Below, in pieces: positions 12,967-26,599 of a stretch of DNA of 64,000 nucleotides. A program made the translations under genes and the position numbers. Source of the stretch: Cokeromyces recurvatus (taxonomy: Eukaryota > Mucoromycota > Mucoromycetes > Mucorales > Mucoraceae); the NCBI RefSeq assembly GCF_025118155.1, contig NW_026251388.1, positions 806,001 through 870,000 of the forward strand, read 5' to 3'. How positions within the stretch are numbered: position 1 is the stretch's first letter; every line of letters starts with the position of its first letter. The notes below the pieces were generated by a model. It worked only from the letters and a program-made list of their open reading frames with translations. It searched no databases and was not told the origin of the DNA.

Positions 12967-13460
12967 AGTCGAAAAATGAAATAGTATGGCAATAAGTATG
13001 GATTTATCTTTATTAAGTATCTATTTTATATGCAATATCGGGTATAACAGGGCCTAAATTAGTCAATATAAAAATAAATTACAAGGATTATATTATGTAG
13101 TTATATATACATATACATATACGAATAAATATATAACATAAATCATAAGCTATTTTTTTTTTCTTTAAATAAACTATTTATTTCACCATACACTACTAAT
13201 TTTTTTTTCGCTTTACAGCAATATATATTTATATTTATATATGTATATAATATGTGTCTATATGTGTGTATACATAGATAATGCCTCAATGTATAGTTGG
13301 CTCTATTTCATATTTATATAAAAATACGAAACTGAAACTAAACGAAAAAAAAAAAACTTTTCCTTTCCCTTGTTGTGCATTATGATACAGTTATCTTATT
13401 TTTTTTTCCTTTAAAAAAATAAATAAATAATATATTACTTTTATTTAATAATTCTTCTAC
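12967..13460. other. Intergenic, AT-rich
   Basis: About 490 bases between the remodeller's stop and a small ORF. It contains ATAT/TATATG-rich stretches at 13100-13280 and short A and T runs. No gene or RNA was recognised. Confidence 0.6.
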
Positions 13461-13856
13461 ATGTCAGAACATCCATATAACATAATAGATGCAAAAAATG
13501 GGCAAACAAGAATACAACAAAGTGCATTTCCAGCTTGGCATAACCGTAGATATTCATCTACAATTGATACTATTTTAGGTGGTGAAAGAAAATACGGAGG
13601 ATTTGAAGCTTTACAAAATTTAGTTAAAAGACAAGAAGAAGACGAAATGAATCGAATTAATAATAGCAACGCTAATACAAACTTTGAAGAAAATGAAAAA
13701 GATTTAGTCAATAAAACGATTTCCATTCAGCAGAAGAACCCAGACAAGACTTATGATAATTCAGCTTTTAATAAAATGTATCAACGACAAAGAAAAGATA
13801 ACAGTGTTAGTGTTATAACTAAGAAACGTCGTACTGTCAAATTCATAAACGAATAA
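13461..13856 (+). CDS. Small hypothetical protein (131 aa)
   Basis: Single-exon ORF with a clean ATG and TAA, flanked by AT-rich non-coding DNA. The N-terminal half contains HPYNIIDAKNG and STIDTILGGERKYGGFEAL. The middle is polar and Asn/Glu-rich. The C-terminus ends basic (KKRRTVKF), which could act as a nuclear localisation signal. There is no signal peptide, membrane segment or known domain. Codon use and the non-repetitive N-terminus make it a plausible gene, but I cannot assign a function. An antisense frame of 89 codons overlaps it and is taken as a shadow. Confidence 0.55.
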   Translation: MSEHPYNIIDAKNGQTRIQQSAFPAWHNRRYSSTIDTILGGERKYGGFEALQNLVKRQEEDEMNRINNSNANTNFEENEKDLVNKTISIQQKNPDKTYDNSAFNKMYQRQRKDNSVSVITKKRRTVKFINE

Positions 13857-14298
13857 ATATGAGAATTATTATACAACTTGATAATAAAATGTAGTTGTAA
13901 ACTTATTGTTCAAAACTACATGATGAATGTTCATATTTATTGATTTTTCTCTTTTTATTTTATGGGATTATAATTAGGAGGATTAAGAATAGTAGAATAA
14001 CTTGCTCATACTGTTGAGTATTTTTAAATTATTCAGTTTATTTTCGAATATTTGTTCAAGTAGGACTAATGTATAAACTTTCTTCCAAACCAAAATAAAT
14101 ATACATGTATATTTTCTTCATCCCTTGATAAGCTTTATCTTTTTCTTTTCAGTTGTACTATAAGCAATAATCATACTTATCGACTCCATTTTATTATATT
14201 AATATATCCTATTTATTCCTACAATCCTTTACTAGTAGTTTACAACATGATTTAATCCTGTTAAATTATCTTAAGAAAATTTAAAAAATAATTATATG

Positions 14299-14370
<72 letters not shown>

Positions 14371-14843
14371 GTAGAAATCTATTATAATGTATTTACTGAT
14401 TTTGTATAACTAAATGACTTCCTCAATATGTAAGCATATGATCTAATGTATTATATAAGTAGCACTAATTATAGAAATTTTAGACTTGTTTATCAATGGT
14501 TTTTAGGAATTTCTATGGATATAACTAGTTTATACATAAAATAATCTTTCTCTCTCTTTAAATATACTAAAACTTGTGTCTTACAGATATATTTCATCCA
14601 TAGTATTTGTCACTTAAAGAAGTAAAAGTAAATTGGCGGTCTGCTGTAGTATCATCGTTAACAGATATTTGTTAATTCCCGTCTTTACATTGTAGCGAAA
14701 ATTTAATCGTGACTTTGAAATCTTCATACTCAATGCGCTATTTACTATACGAAAGCATAAAAGGTGAATTTTATTTTATTTTATTTATTATTTTTTTTAA
14801 TACAAATATTTTTTTTTCTAAAAAAAAAAAAAAAAAAAAAAAA
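13857..14843. other. Intergenic, with (TC)n followed by poly(T)
   Basis: About 1 kb without a gene. It holds a (TC)n microsatellite at about 14300-14327 running straight into a T tract to 14367 (about 40 T). A run of about 22 A (14821-14843) sits directly before the next start codon. The strand-asymmetric pyrimidine block is a likely promoter or spacer element. Confidence 0.6.
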
Positions 14844-15804
14844 ATGAATAAGCCTCACGAAGAAAGCAAATCGCCGCCTTCTTCACTTGAAACTCCTTCT
14901 ATAGTCAAAGCACAAACTACACCTACAACAGTAAGTACAGAGACCAAATCAACCGATACGAACACAGCAACTATAAAGGGAAAGAAGGATAAACATAAGA
15001 AAAGCTTAAAGACTCAAAATGAAATGGAAGAATATTATGAACACTTGGACAAACATGTAACAGAAGTACGTCGACGTAGTAAAGTAAATAATCTTATTGC
15101 ACCTAAATTATCTGATTTTCAAAATAAAGAATGTGATATTATGTCGACTCAATGGATAGACTTTATTGAAGCTGTAAGTAAGTGTAACTTATTTTGAAGG
15201 ACATGATTTTAGTAACGACTCTCTCTCTCTCTATTTATATATATATATATATAAGTGGATTAAATATATCATTGATTCTGCTACTTATGATGATATTGAT
15301 AGACCACTTGAACCATTATCTTTAAGCACTATGAAACATAATATGGATAGACTTTATCCCATGTTAGTTCCTTTAATCCAGATTGCTAAAAGAATCAGTT
15401 ATGTCTATCGATGGGAGAATAAAGTTTTGACAGGTGGGATTGCCAGTGTAAGTTTTATATATATATTTATATATATATGATAAATAGATTAAAGTAGTAT
15501 AAAAGCTGTACTTGTTGTTATGGTATTATGATATGATTTTGGCAGCTCTATGTATTTGGATAGCTTTAGGTATCATCTGGATTCGAATTGATATGTTTGC
15601 TCAATATGGCGTTGATGTCTTAGAAGAGCAGCCAGGAAATGATACCATGATGAAGTCTTTAAACCAACACTTTTGGAGAAAAATGAAAAGTACAATGTTA
15701 GCTCAATCTTATTATGGATCCACAGTCTTTGATGATGCTCTACTTGCTGAATGGCGTAATGATATTTACACTAAATATGGGCCAATGTTGCAACTAATTG
15801 TAAG

Positions 15805-15837
<33 letters not shown>

Positions 15838-16871
15838 TGTGTTTATTAATAATATATGCATGTGTATTTATATTATTAGCTGTCTGACACTATTGATTAT
15901 CTTGAACGTATAAAAAAGTAGGTTATAAAGTAAAGTTATATGTTACAAGTAATAATCATGTTCTCTCCTCCCTTCCCTTTTTTCCTTTTAGCTTATTTAC
16001 ATGGAAAAGGCCTGCAAAAACTCGCATACTTCTTATCATCATCGCAAGTTCATCTTTTTGTTTATCATTCATTCCTCTTCGATTCATCGCTAAAATCATG
16101 TTTTTCTATATTGGATTTGAATTTTTGTATTACAAGCACTCCGTTCATATTATCCTAGACATCGTCGTTTATTTAATATATTGAATTTGTTATTATGGGA
16201 TATTCCTAATGATGCTGAATATGCTATAGAAGTCATACATTTATCTCGTAAGAATGAAGTAGAAGGAAATACTAAAAAAATGAGAGTCGTGGTAATGATG
16301 ATAGTAGTCAAACAGCAAAATCCCGTAACAAGTCATTATCTGCCTCTATGTCCGATCTGTCAGCAGTGAATGAATCAGCTACATCCACTACAACTACATT
16401 CGCCATGTTGGCAGCAGCTGCGGCTGTTAATAAAATTAAAAAGACAGTTGATAATCATGCAACTAAGAAAAAGAAGGAGATAGAAGAACTTATTCCTCCT
16501 GATAATCGTCCTGACTGTAAATTATTGTATTTATAGTTATAAGACTAGTTTACTCATGTTTGTATATAGGCTTTGGATGTATGTATAAAGGTAGTATTCC
16601 TGGACGTATTTATCTTAAAAGAAATGCATTTATATTTCAAACATCAAGAATGACGGGCAGTAAAGTTTTAGTTGAATGTGCATTTCGTGATGTTATAGGT
16701 GTCAAGAAAACAAAGCAGTATGATATGTTTGTATTACGTTCACATGGTATTGATATTAGTACAACTGATGGTATGATTCTTAAGTTTGAAAATGTACTTC
16801 ATAGAGATGAATGTTTCAATCGCTTGGTATCTGCTTCTAGTAAAGATGGTGGTGAATGGAAGAAAATGTAA
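14844..16871 (+). CDS. GRAMD4-like membrane protein with C-terminal GRAM domain
   Basis: Likely a phosphoinositide- or lipid-sensing membrane protein of the GRAMD4 type. Order: a polar Ser/Thr/Lys N-terminus, a helical region (SLSTMKHNMDRLYPMLVPLI), a first hydrophobic segment (LAALCIWIALGIIWI), a second paired segment (TRILLIIIASSSFCLSF), a Ser/Thr/Ala linker, then a GRAM domain (CMYKGSIPGRIYLKR to about FNRLVSAS). The intron whose acceptor lies before 15506 joins IAS to LYLLLWYYD; the last uses donor 16519 and joins PDC to FGCMYKG. Two frame breaks remain, at T5 (16122-16126) and A7 (16274-16280). One extra base in each restores a continuous, well-conserved protein. ATG 14844 is chosen because the upstream in-frame stretch is intron-like and ends in poly-A. 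Confidence 0.75.
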
Positions 16872-17048
16872 TAAACTATTTTTTTACTCCATTTTGATTA
16901 TTGTTGTGTTTATCGTTTTCTTTTTTTTTATACATTTTTATTAATATTATACCAGCATGTAAAAAAAAAAATGAAGAGGTTTTAAATTAATCCTAAAAGT
17001 AAAAAAGAAAGAATTACAAACATGTCAGTAAGAGGATATATTTAAATT

Positions 17049-18043
17049 TCACTTTTTCTGCTCTTTTACCTGGCGTGATTTGAGTGTACGAGTTATGATT
17101 TCAGTTGGGGTTCTAAATAAAATACAATAAAAAACATGTTAATTAAAATGACTTGTTCACATTATTTCTAACTTACATGACATGAACAACCGCACCCCAA
17201 CCTGATAAAGCATCTCTGTCTTGTGCATTCAATAAAGCTTGAGAAATAGTTTCAAAAAGATCCTCAGGTTCAAGATCAGGCTCCCAAAGAGATTCACACA
17301 TGCCGTATAAATTAGTTGATGCAGTACCACTAACAACAAAATCTTTTGCAAAATTAATGCATCCAATTAAATCCATAGCACAAATAAAAGGCTTATTGTC
17401 TTTTCCTAAGCCAGCAATAACGGGTTCAACAAAATATGGGCCGAATCTAATAAGCAAACAATAAGAATACATGTATATTATACTAAGATAATAATATTAA
17501 CCTTCTTTCATATAAAGTAGAAGACACCATATGAGCAAGAGTTTTTGGTTCCATTTCTCTTTCTTCACGCATCTTGTACATGTTTGTCTTGAAGCGAAAA
17601 CGATCCGCTCTAATATTAATATTGAAAAAAATAAAATAAACATCAGTTGATATTTGTTGATTCTAATTTTAATTAAATATTCAGGTCCTTATTGATTTGC
17701 TTACAATGTTAACACATCAGTAGCTAAACCGGGTAAGCCAATGAAAGTCTTTTCAGATGCTCTAAAGATTTTTTGAAATTCAGTTGACACTGTCATGAAC
17801 TGGGCACCTAAACGTTTATCTGCTGCAATTGCAACACAATCCTTTCCAACCATGGCTACAACAGAGCCACCATTATATTGCATAATTGACTTTTTTGTTT
17901 TAAATTCATCAAGAAAAATTTATAGATTTTGATTAGAATAAATATAAAAAGTAAGTCTCTTTCTTTTTTTTTCTTTCTTTTTTTTTTTTTTTTGTTTATC
18001 TTTTTCCAAAACTATTACAAAATTAAACTTAGCATCTTACCAT
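17049..18043 (-). CDS. PUP3: 20S proteasome subunit beta type-3
   Basis: Non-catalytic beta-3 subunit of the 20S proteasome core. Exons are 18043-18041, 17889-17705, 17609-17502, 17446-17177 and 17112-17049, giving 209 residues (the family is about 205). The first exon is only the ATG, followed at once by GTAAGA. Splicing to the acceptor before 17889 gives MSIMQYNGG, which matches the family N-terminus; the common in-frame ATG at 17883 would lose MSI. Family signatures include [37 protein letters not shown] and [18 protein letters not shown], then SGWGAVVHV. The catalytic Thr1 of active beta subunits is absent, as expected. A clean, intact housekeeping gene. Confidence 0.95.
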
Positions 18044-19661
18044 GATGAATTATATATTTTATATGTTAAAATAAGAAAAAAGTATAAAACGAAATAAAAA
18101 TAATATACGAACTCGAAGTTTCGCCTATTTTTCTTCCTGAATATCTTTTTGACGCGTAACTGCTATAGACTGTTACTTTAAAACTATATTCAGATGACGT
18201 GGTGATTCAAATTATACTCCGCTATTCCTCTTTATTTTATTTATTTTATTTTATTTTTTAACACTGTTTCCAAAATAAATTAGACAGAATCATGCTTTAC
18301 TTTTAGAAATTACCAACTTTTATTTGGAATTGCTTAATAGACACTGGATGAATAAGTCCAGTTTAAGAGTAAAATTATTATACAATATATTAGAAATGGT
18401 CTACAATAACTAAAGATCTGCCATTTATTAGGCATATTGGACGTTTTTATATAAATTTAACTTTCACTTACATAAGCTCAATCACATTAAAGATTTTAAC
18501 AGCTATTATTTGGCTGAGAGAAGTAAAAGAAATACAAAAATACAAAAAAAAAGGACTCTGAAGAGTATGTAGTATAAAATATTCTTGTTATTAGTCTGTT
18601 AGTAGTTTCTTTGAGATTATGTGGCAATCCTCTTTAAAATTTTTCTCTTATAAACGCCTTTCTTTGTGAGCAAGATTTTCCTACTGATACTAATAAATAG
18701 ATTCTATTATCATACATAAGTATAATTATTCGTCAAGAGCCTAAAATATTTCTTTACTTTTTTTTTTTTTATAAAATTAATGACTCAGTATTGGATTTCC
18801 ATTAGATTGAGAAAAAAAAAGCTTTCAATATAGCAATATTCTGATTACACCTATGGAAGCCTTTAGAATCACTTTTATAAAAGAAAATATGACACAAAGA
18901 TAAAACTGGAATTCCTTACATCATGAACTGTTTTTAAAAACGATCTTTTTACTCATATCAATTACATCTTGAACAGCCTAGAAGCATTATTAGTTTAAGG
19001 ATAAAGCTTTTCTACAAAAATAGTTGCTTTTAAGTAATGAAATATATTAAGCAAAGTCGAAAATCTATCTAATAAAAAACTTAACATAAAATATTAGAAT
19101 ATGTATTTTTTTAAAGGTGCAAATAGTAGTCACTCGTGTAACATTTCATTATAAAACGATATAAAAGGCACGAATGTTTAATTTCCTTCTTTTTTTTCTT
19201 TTTTTTTCCCTTTTTTTTTTTTTTTCAGAAATGTGGGGAGCCTGTTTTATGCCGGGCTATGAATAGCACTGAAAATCGCCCCGTCTGTATAGTGCCTCCC
19301 ATGGCTGATGGAAGGTAACACAGACCCATAGAATGTTTATTGATAATAAGAGTAGTAGATAACTACAAACAATATTAGTTCGTCATATACAAAAGTGTTA
19401 GGCTTCTAAAGATTGTTTCGTAAAATAGCCCTTCTTGTTATACAATAGAACATTCAAGAGGTTAAAACAATATATGCTTTCATTTATAATAAAAGACATT
19501 TAGTGTCTGCTTATCGTCATTGTAATTAAAACCAGCGAATATGCTTAAAGTTGATAGCTTATATATAAACAATATCCATGTGCCATATCATTAGAAGAAG
19601 ATCTTTTGGGATGATTTATAATGATATGTTTCTTGGTTAAATAAGTGGATCATAAAGGTTT

Positions 19662-19701
<40 letters not shown>

Positions 19702-20216
19702 TCTTATTATAAAATCAGCTTCTTCAGAAAGAGATGTTTTGTGTTTATTTCTTTTCTATTTCATTATTGTATTGAACATAAGAAGGAAAGAGAAGATGGC
19801 AATTAAGAAAATGTCTAGCTTCTAACTAAAAAAAATATATATATATACATTTATAATACTTATACAATCAAGACGAGGACTCCTCTTCTTTCTCTACCTA
19901 TTAATTGTGTCTATATGCTAAGCTGTTAATAAAGAGAAACCATATTTTTAACGCAATTACTAATAAAGTAAATACACACATTGATACATTATATGTGATT
20001 TAACTTTTGAATGAATGTATCAGTATGATTATATTGATTTCACCTCTGTTTTATCTGGATCTTTTAAATTTTTATAGCTCTAAAGCAACATAGGTGTGAT
20101 TTTTTCAAACATGCCTGTATCATTGTGTCGGAGATTAAAGATATAAACTAACATTTCATTGCTGTAAAATTCATTTACTTTACTACATTATCTTCTTTCT
20201 CAAATATTTAAATACG
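18044..20216. other. AT-rich gene desert with one GC-rich island
   Basis: About 2.2 kb with no recognised gene. It contains many short A and T runs and a 35-T tract at 19663-19697. The only compositionally distinct part is 19229-19313, listed separately. The desert separates the proteasome gene from the DSBA-like gene. Confidence 0.55.
19229..19313 (+). other. GC-rich island, exon-like or structured RNA, unassigned
   Basis: About 85 bases of much higher GC than the flanks. On the plus strand they are bounded by a pyrimidine tract ending in TTTTTCAG and by GATGGAAG followed by GTAACA, the form of an internal exon. One frame is open throughout and encodes KCGEPVLCRAMNSTENRPVC plus a short tail, with Cys spacing C-x4-C-x11-C. 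The island also has complementary segments (GGGAG with CTCCC, CACT with AGTG), so a structured RNA is possible. No Pol III terminator follows on either strand. I cannot connect it to a gene. Confidence 0.3.
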
Positions 20217-20996
20217 ATGGCCTTAGCTCCTCAATTTTCTGGACACCGTTTAGGTTCTGCTCTTGCACCTAATACTCTTGAAATTTACTTGGACTATGTT
20301 GTATGTTAATACTTTATGCGTATTTATCCTTTTTTTTTTTACTAACTTAGTTTAGTGTCCTTTTTCCGCAAAAATCTATAAAAAAATTCGCGAAGTATGT
20401 TGTTTTGTATATAGAAATGAACATAAAATGGTTAATTCACTATTTCTTCTTTTATGAATAGGATGTTTGGCCTTATATTGAACAAATCTATCCCAATAAG
20501 GTTCAACTCATCTTTCGTCAACAAGTTCAACCTTGGCATGCATCTTCAACTATTGTTCATGAGGCTGCTCTTGCTGTTGAAAAAATTGACAGTAAAAAAT
20601 TTTTTGAGTTTTCTGATATTTTATTTGCCAACCAAAAAGAGTAAGTCTTTTGTTTATAAATATATAAAACATATTATACTAATCTCTTTTGTCAGTTATT
20701 TTGATGAATCTTTAGAAAACAAAACTCGTAGAGAGACTGCTAATAGTTTAGCTAAATTAGCTGAAAAAGTAGGTGTATCTGCAGATAAGGTCCTTGAGCT
20801 CTTAGTCAATGGTACAAACGAGCCAAAGAATGCAGGAAATAAAGTCACCAATGACTTGAAATTATGTATTCGTATTGGTCGTCAAAATGGTATTCATGTC
20901 AGTCCTACTCTTTTAGTTAATGGTATTCGTGATGATAGTGTTTCATCTAGTTGGGACCTTGATCAATGGAAGGATTATTTGAAAAACAAACTTTAA
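20217..20996 (+). CDS. DSBA-like thioredoxin-fold protein
   Basis: Thioredoxin-fold protein of the DsbA/GST-kappa type. ATG 20217 opens MALAPQFSGHRLGSALAP. Splicing through the intron after LEIYLDYV to the acceptor before TGTCCT gives CPFSAKIYKKIRE, so the active-site motif is the monothiol form CPFS rather than CxxC. Further exons carry VWPYIEQIYPNKVQLIFRQQ and FEFSDILFANQK. The last exon holds the cis-Pro region VSPTLLVNGI. The length of about 215 residues is normal. No signal peptide is visible, so it is probably cytosolic. The monothiol site suggests glutathione-linked or non-redox use, which is inference. A separate open stretch from 20454 is part of this gene read through an intron. Confidence 0.75.
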
Positions 20997-21254
20997 AGCA
21001 ATAAATGCGTGTTTTTTTATTTTTTATTTTTTATTTTTATTTTTATTATTATCATTATCATTATTTATTTATTTATATTTTTTTTTTTTTTTTGAGGCTT
21101 CATATTTCAAATTTTGACTGATTGTGTACTTTTTTTATAAAAAGAAAGATTTTAGGATTACTTGAAAAAAAAAGTGTTTATTTCATGCATATTAGTATGT
21201 GTATAAAATGTTTATGAATGTGTAATAATTTAAAAAATATGAATGAAAAACTTT

Positions 21255-22834
<1,580 letters not shown>

Positions 22835-24064
22835 GTTTACTAAAGTTATCTCTATGTGATAAAATTTGTTTAGAAAGTTTTAGAAAAAAAAAAATGAATA
22901 AATAAATAAATTTGGTGAATTTAAATCATACAAGTATACAAGTCACAACGACTTGCAGTGACAAAAAAGGTGCTTGTTTTTTCTCGAAAAATCCACAATA
23001 AAAGGTATATTGCTTGCATAAATTTTATTCTGAGATCTTTAATATTTTGTTTATTTATGGATACTTGAAAAAAAAAAAAGATAAGATTTTCGTTGATTAA
23101 ACGGTTTAACATTCTAGTTAAAAACATGAAGATGCTTCGACAAAACTGTATTCAGTTGATGAAAGATATTATTTGGCCTCATATATATCAACTCTATATA
23201 AATGAGAGTCTATATACAAATATAATATTCAAGGAAAAAATATGATTAACAAAAACCAAGAGTCTAAATAATATAACACATACATATAAATAGATAGGAT
23301 ATGCATACAACAGAAAAATACGCTTATATTTCAAACTGTCATGAACTGGCTTATCATGTCATTCTTTATTTAATTAAAATAAACGGATCATAGATTCTTC
23401 TGTAATCCTCATGGTCTACTTGACGAATAATAACAAGATATTCAATGCTTCATTATCTATAACATATATCATTCTGTCGTAACTAATAATTCTCTGATTT
23501 ATACTTTCTCTTTTAACCATTTTGTACTTTATATCTTATTAATTAGATATATTACTCAAATAGATACACTAACATATTATACATCCACGTCATAGTATAT
23601 ATATACACAGTTTATGGTGATCAAGATTCTTTACTGATATACTTATAACTTATGCTTGTGGCAAATCATACTATAGGATAGTAGTTTTTGTATTATTATT
23701 TTGAAGAATGATCTATTGAATTATCAATGAATAGTGTTATATTAGTTAGTTGATGAATAGTTATCTATGCTATTGAACAAGCACTGGATAATATAAGCAT
23801 AAGTAAAATAATGTTATACATGAATTACATAATAAGCCTGAATATAAAGTAGATGCAAAAAGAATATTGAGTCTTTCTTTATATTCTCTTTTGCCTTCTT
23901 TTTCTTTTTCTTCTTTTATTGGTTATTCTTCTTAAATAAATAATATTGCTTTTACAAACAAAAAAAAAAAAAAATGGGAAAGGAATATAATAGAGTATTC
24001 AAAATGGTATATATGTATACAAATATGAATGTATAACTTCTTTTTTTTTTTTTTCTGGTTTCAT
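22835..24064. other. AT-rich intergenic region
   Basis: 1.2 kb between two minus-strand genes. It contains a T-rich (on the gene strand) stretch just upstream of the cyclophilin start, pyrimidine runs near 23880-23925 and an A run at 23960-23974. A 68-codon frame at 22921-23127 has no protein character. No RNA gene was recognised. Confidence 0.6.
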
Positions 24065-25988
24065 TCACCAAATGTAAAAGTCACTATTTTCTGTAAGAGA
24101 TAGAACTTTAATAGGTTCTCCTAATTGTGTTTCCATTCCAGCTTTAATTAAACGACTTGTGAAACGTGTCCTTTCTTTACGTTCTTTCTGGATAAACTGA
24201 GAAGGTACGATACCTGTTGTTAAAGAAAAATAATTAGGAGGTGATGGAGTAGTGGGAGAGATAGAGAAAGAGTTTGATAAGTCTAGATCATCATTATCAT
24301 TATCATCATCATGACTCATTCTTCTTGGAGGCTCATCTAAGGAAGGATCAAAAAAGACAGGAGATTCTTTTGAATCAAGATAGGATTCAATTGATGTTAA
24401 ATGAGGTATGTTTAATAAATGACTGTAAGGTAGATTGGTGATACCTATTGGAATAGACCATTTTTCACTATTGACATCATGCGTCGTTAATGCCTTTGTC
24501 TTTTTAAAATAAATACGAAGGACGATTGCATAATGAATACAGAGATAGCGAGATTGAAATGAAGGTGATACGAGTTTCGTGGGCAAAAGAAACTGAACAG
24601 GAATCTTGACTGATCCTGCGTTTCCTGTCACAGATGAGATAGTGTGACCTGTGATCTTTCTTGCTTTATATTTACGTGCAAGTCCATGTTGAAGTTGAAG
24701 CTGTCCAATATATCGTTTCTCAAGTAGGATATCGACACTTGCAACAACCAAATTAGGTTGAATACAATCCACTTGAAGGTCAAAATTGATTAGTTCGTCT
24801 ATTATAATAATAGAATAGATGATATATATATATATTTATGTAAGGTTAAATGTATTCGTGGGTTATTATCAGCAGAGAATATATTACCTGGACAAAATGA
24901 TTGTTGTGGGAAAGTGGCTGTGGCATGGGCAAGAGATAAGGTTGGTTGCCTTTTTTTATAGGATTGAAAAATGATTTGTTTAAATATCCATTGCTTTGAA
25001 GGAGAAGCGCAGATGATGGGTCTGTAAGGTACAATATAGTCCCTTGAACATAAGCCAGGATTATAAACAGGTCCATCCAGATGAGCTGACCAAATATAAC
25101 GAATTGAGAATCCTACAAGATCATCTGTTGATGGAGGGAAATTCACATTTGGAAACTAAATAATCTATTTTAGTATTCATCAGAATAGGTCACGTTGCCC
25201 TTTCCTTTCCATTACCTTTAACGCAAAAGGATATTCATACTCGCCTATTTCAATTGTTTCCCAAAAGCTAGATAAATATGCTTTGTAATTATAAAAGAAA
25301 ATGAACATTAATAATAATAATAAAAAAAAAGGACATTATACTGTCATCTTCTCTTACGTCTTGGTTCTATTCCCCAGATTTTAGTTACAATATCAAAATA
25401 ACTTGTAATCACCTGATCTATTCGTTCAATTTTATTTTCTAATCCACCTTCTTTTACTTTGACTGTAGCGACTTCTTCTGCTCGAAACTGAAACAAAAAT
25501 AAAATAATAGTAATAGTAATATGAGTATTGTTATCATTGTCAAGTTATATAAATGTATATCTATATGCACATACTCTAATTTTAATTTGACTGGCATGAA
25601 TTGGTTTCACAACCTTCAAATGTACGGTTCCTATTATATATAAATATGTATATAAAGATAAGCATAATATACTCAAATAAGACAATGAATTTATACCTCG
25701 AATAATTCGATTAGGCCTTAGTATCATCTGTGCTTCATTTTCAAATTCAATAGAAAGCTTATTATTCAAAGAAACAGAAGAATCGACTTGATCTTGTTGA
25801 GTCAATATTAAATTATCTGTTGGAAGAAAAGAATGACTATTTGATGATTGACAATTGCTTCCAGTAGAAGAACTTGAAGAGCCTGAAACAATATCAGAAA
25901 TAGCTTGTGATAATCTTCTTACTGCTATGGGCGAAGAGGAAGATAGCCAACTATGATTCATAACTTTTAATGTTGATATATTATGCAT
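24065..25988 (-). CDS. Arrestin-like trafficking adaptor with PPxY motif
   Basis: Alpha-arrestin-type adaptor, probably linking a membrane cargo to a Rsp5/NEDD4-type ubiquitin ligase. ATG 25988 (or the in-frame ATG 27 bases later) opens a Ser-rich N-terminus. The arrestin-N part includes MILRPNRIIRG joined by splicing to TVHLKVVKPIHASQIKIR, and WETIEIGEYEYPFALKFP with the following PPSTDDLVGFSIRYIW. The arrestin-C part includes CIQPNLVVASVDILLEKRYI and ITGHTISSVTGNAGSVKIPV. A Pro-rich acidic C-terminal insert contains PPNY, a PPxY ligase-binding motif. About five short introns. The fold assignment rests on this pattern rather than one signature, and the cargo cannot be guessed. Confidence 0.75.
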
Positions 25989-26379
25989 CCTATTTATTTT
26001 ATTTTTTTTTGTTTACTGGAGAGAAAGAGTAAGAAAGTACGAAGTTATTTTATTTATTTATGTACTCTCTCTCTCTCTCTTTTTTTTTTTTTTTTTTTTT
26101 TTCTGGAAAAATAAGAAGAGCATACAAGTATATTAAATCTCACGACTTGCCTTTTTTTTTTTTCTTTTTTCTGTGTTTTGCTAATGCATGACGAAACATC
26201 TGGTACTACAGAAAGCTTATTGTAAAAAAGAAAGAAAGAAAGGTGCAGCATGTTTAAAATGACATGCACTTTTATTCAGGAACACAATGACAAATAAAAA
26301 TCAAAGTTCCCCTTTTTGTTGTTATGCCATCATGTAAACGCTGTATAAAAGACGTCTCTTACTCATTTGATACATGACC

Positions 26380-26435
<56 letters not shown>

Positions 26436-26599
26436 AGCATAGTAAAGTACAAATTATTTGTAAAAACAAAAGGGAATAGAAAATGCTTCGGTATCTGAAT
26501 TTGAAAAATTCCCCCCATCATCATCATCCCAAGTGGATATATTTTATCAATTCTTTTTTTTTTTTTTTTTTTTCCTAAATGAAATGAATCATTAATAAG
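25989..26599. promoter_or_regulatory. Divergent intergenic region between arrestin-like and DDRGK1-like genes
   Basis: About 610 bases shared upstream of two divergent genes. It holds a (CT)n run (26065-26080) followed by about 22 T, an uninterrupted tract of about 42 T (26388-26429) and a further T tract (26553-26573) ending 27 bases before the DDRGK1-like ATG. Such dA:dT tracts are known to exclude nucleosomes. No TATA element was assigned with confidence. Confidence 0.5.

Noticed and set aside
19229..19330. Signal recognition particle RNA or another Pol III RNA
   Set aside because: Two short stretches resemble the 3' part of SRP RNA, but there is no matching 5' half, no terminator and no closing helix.
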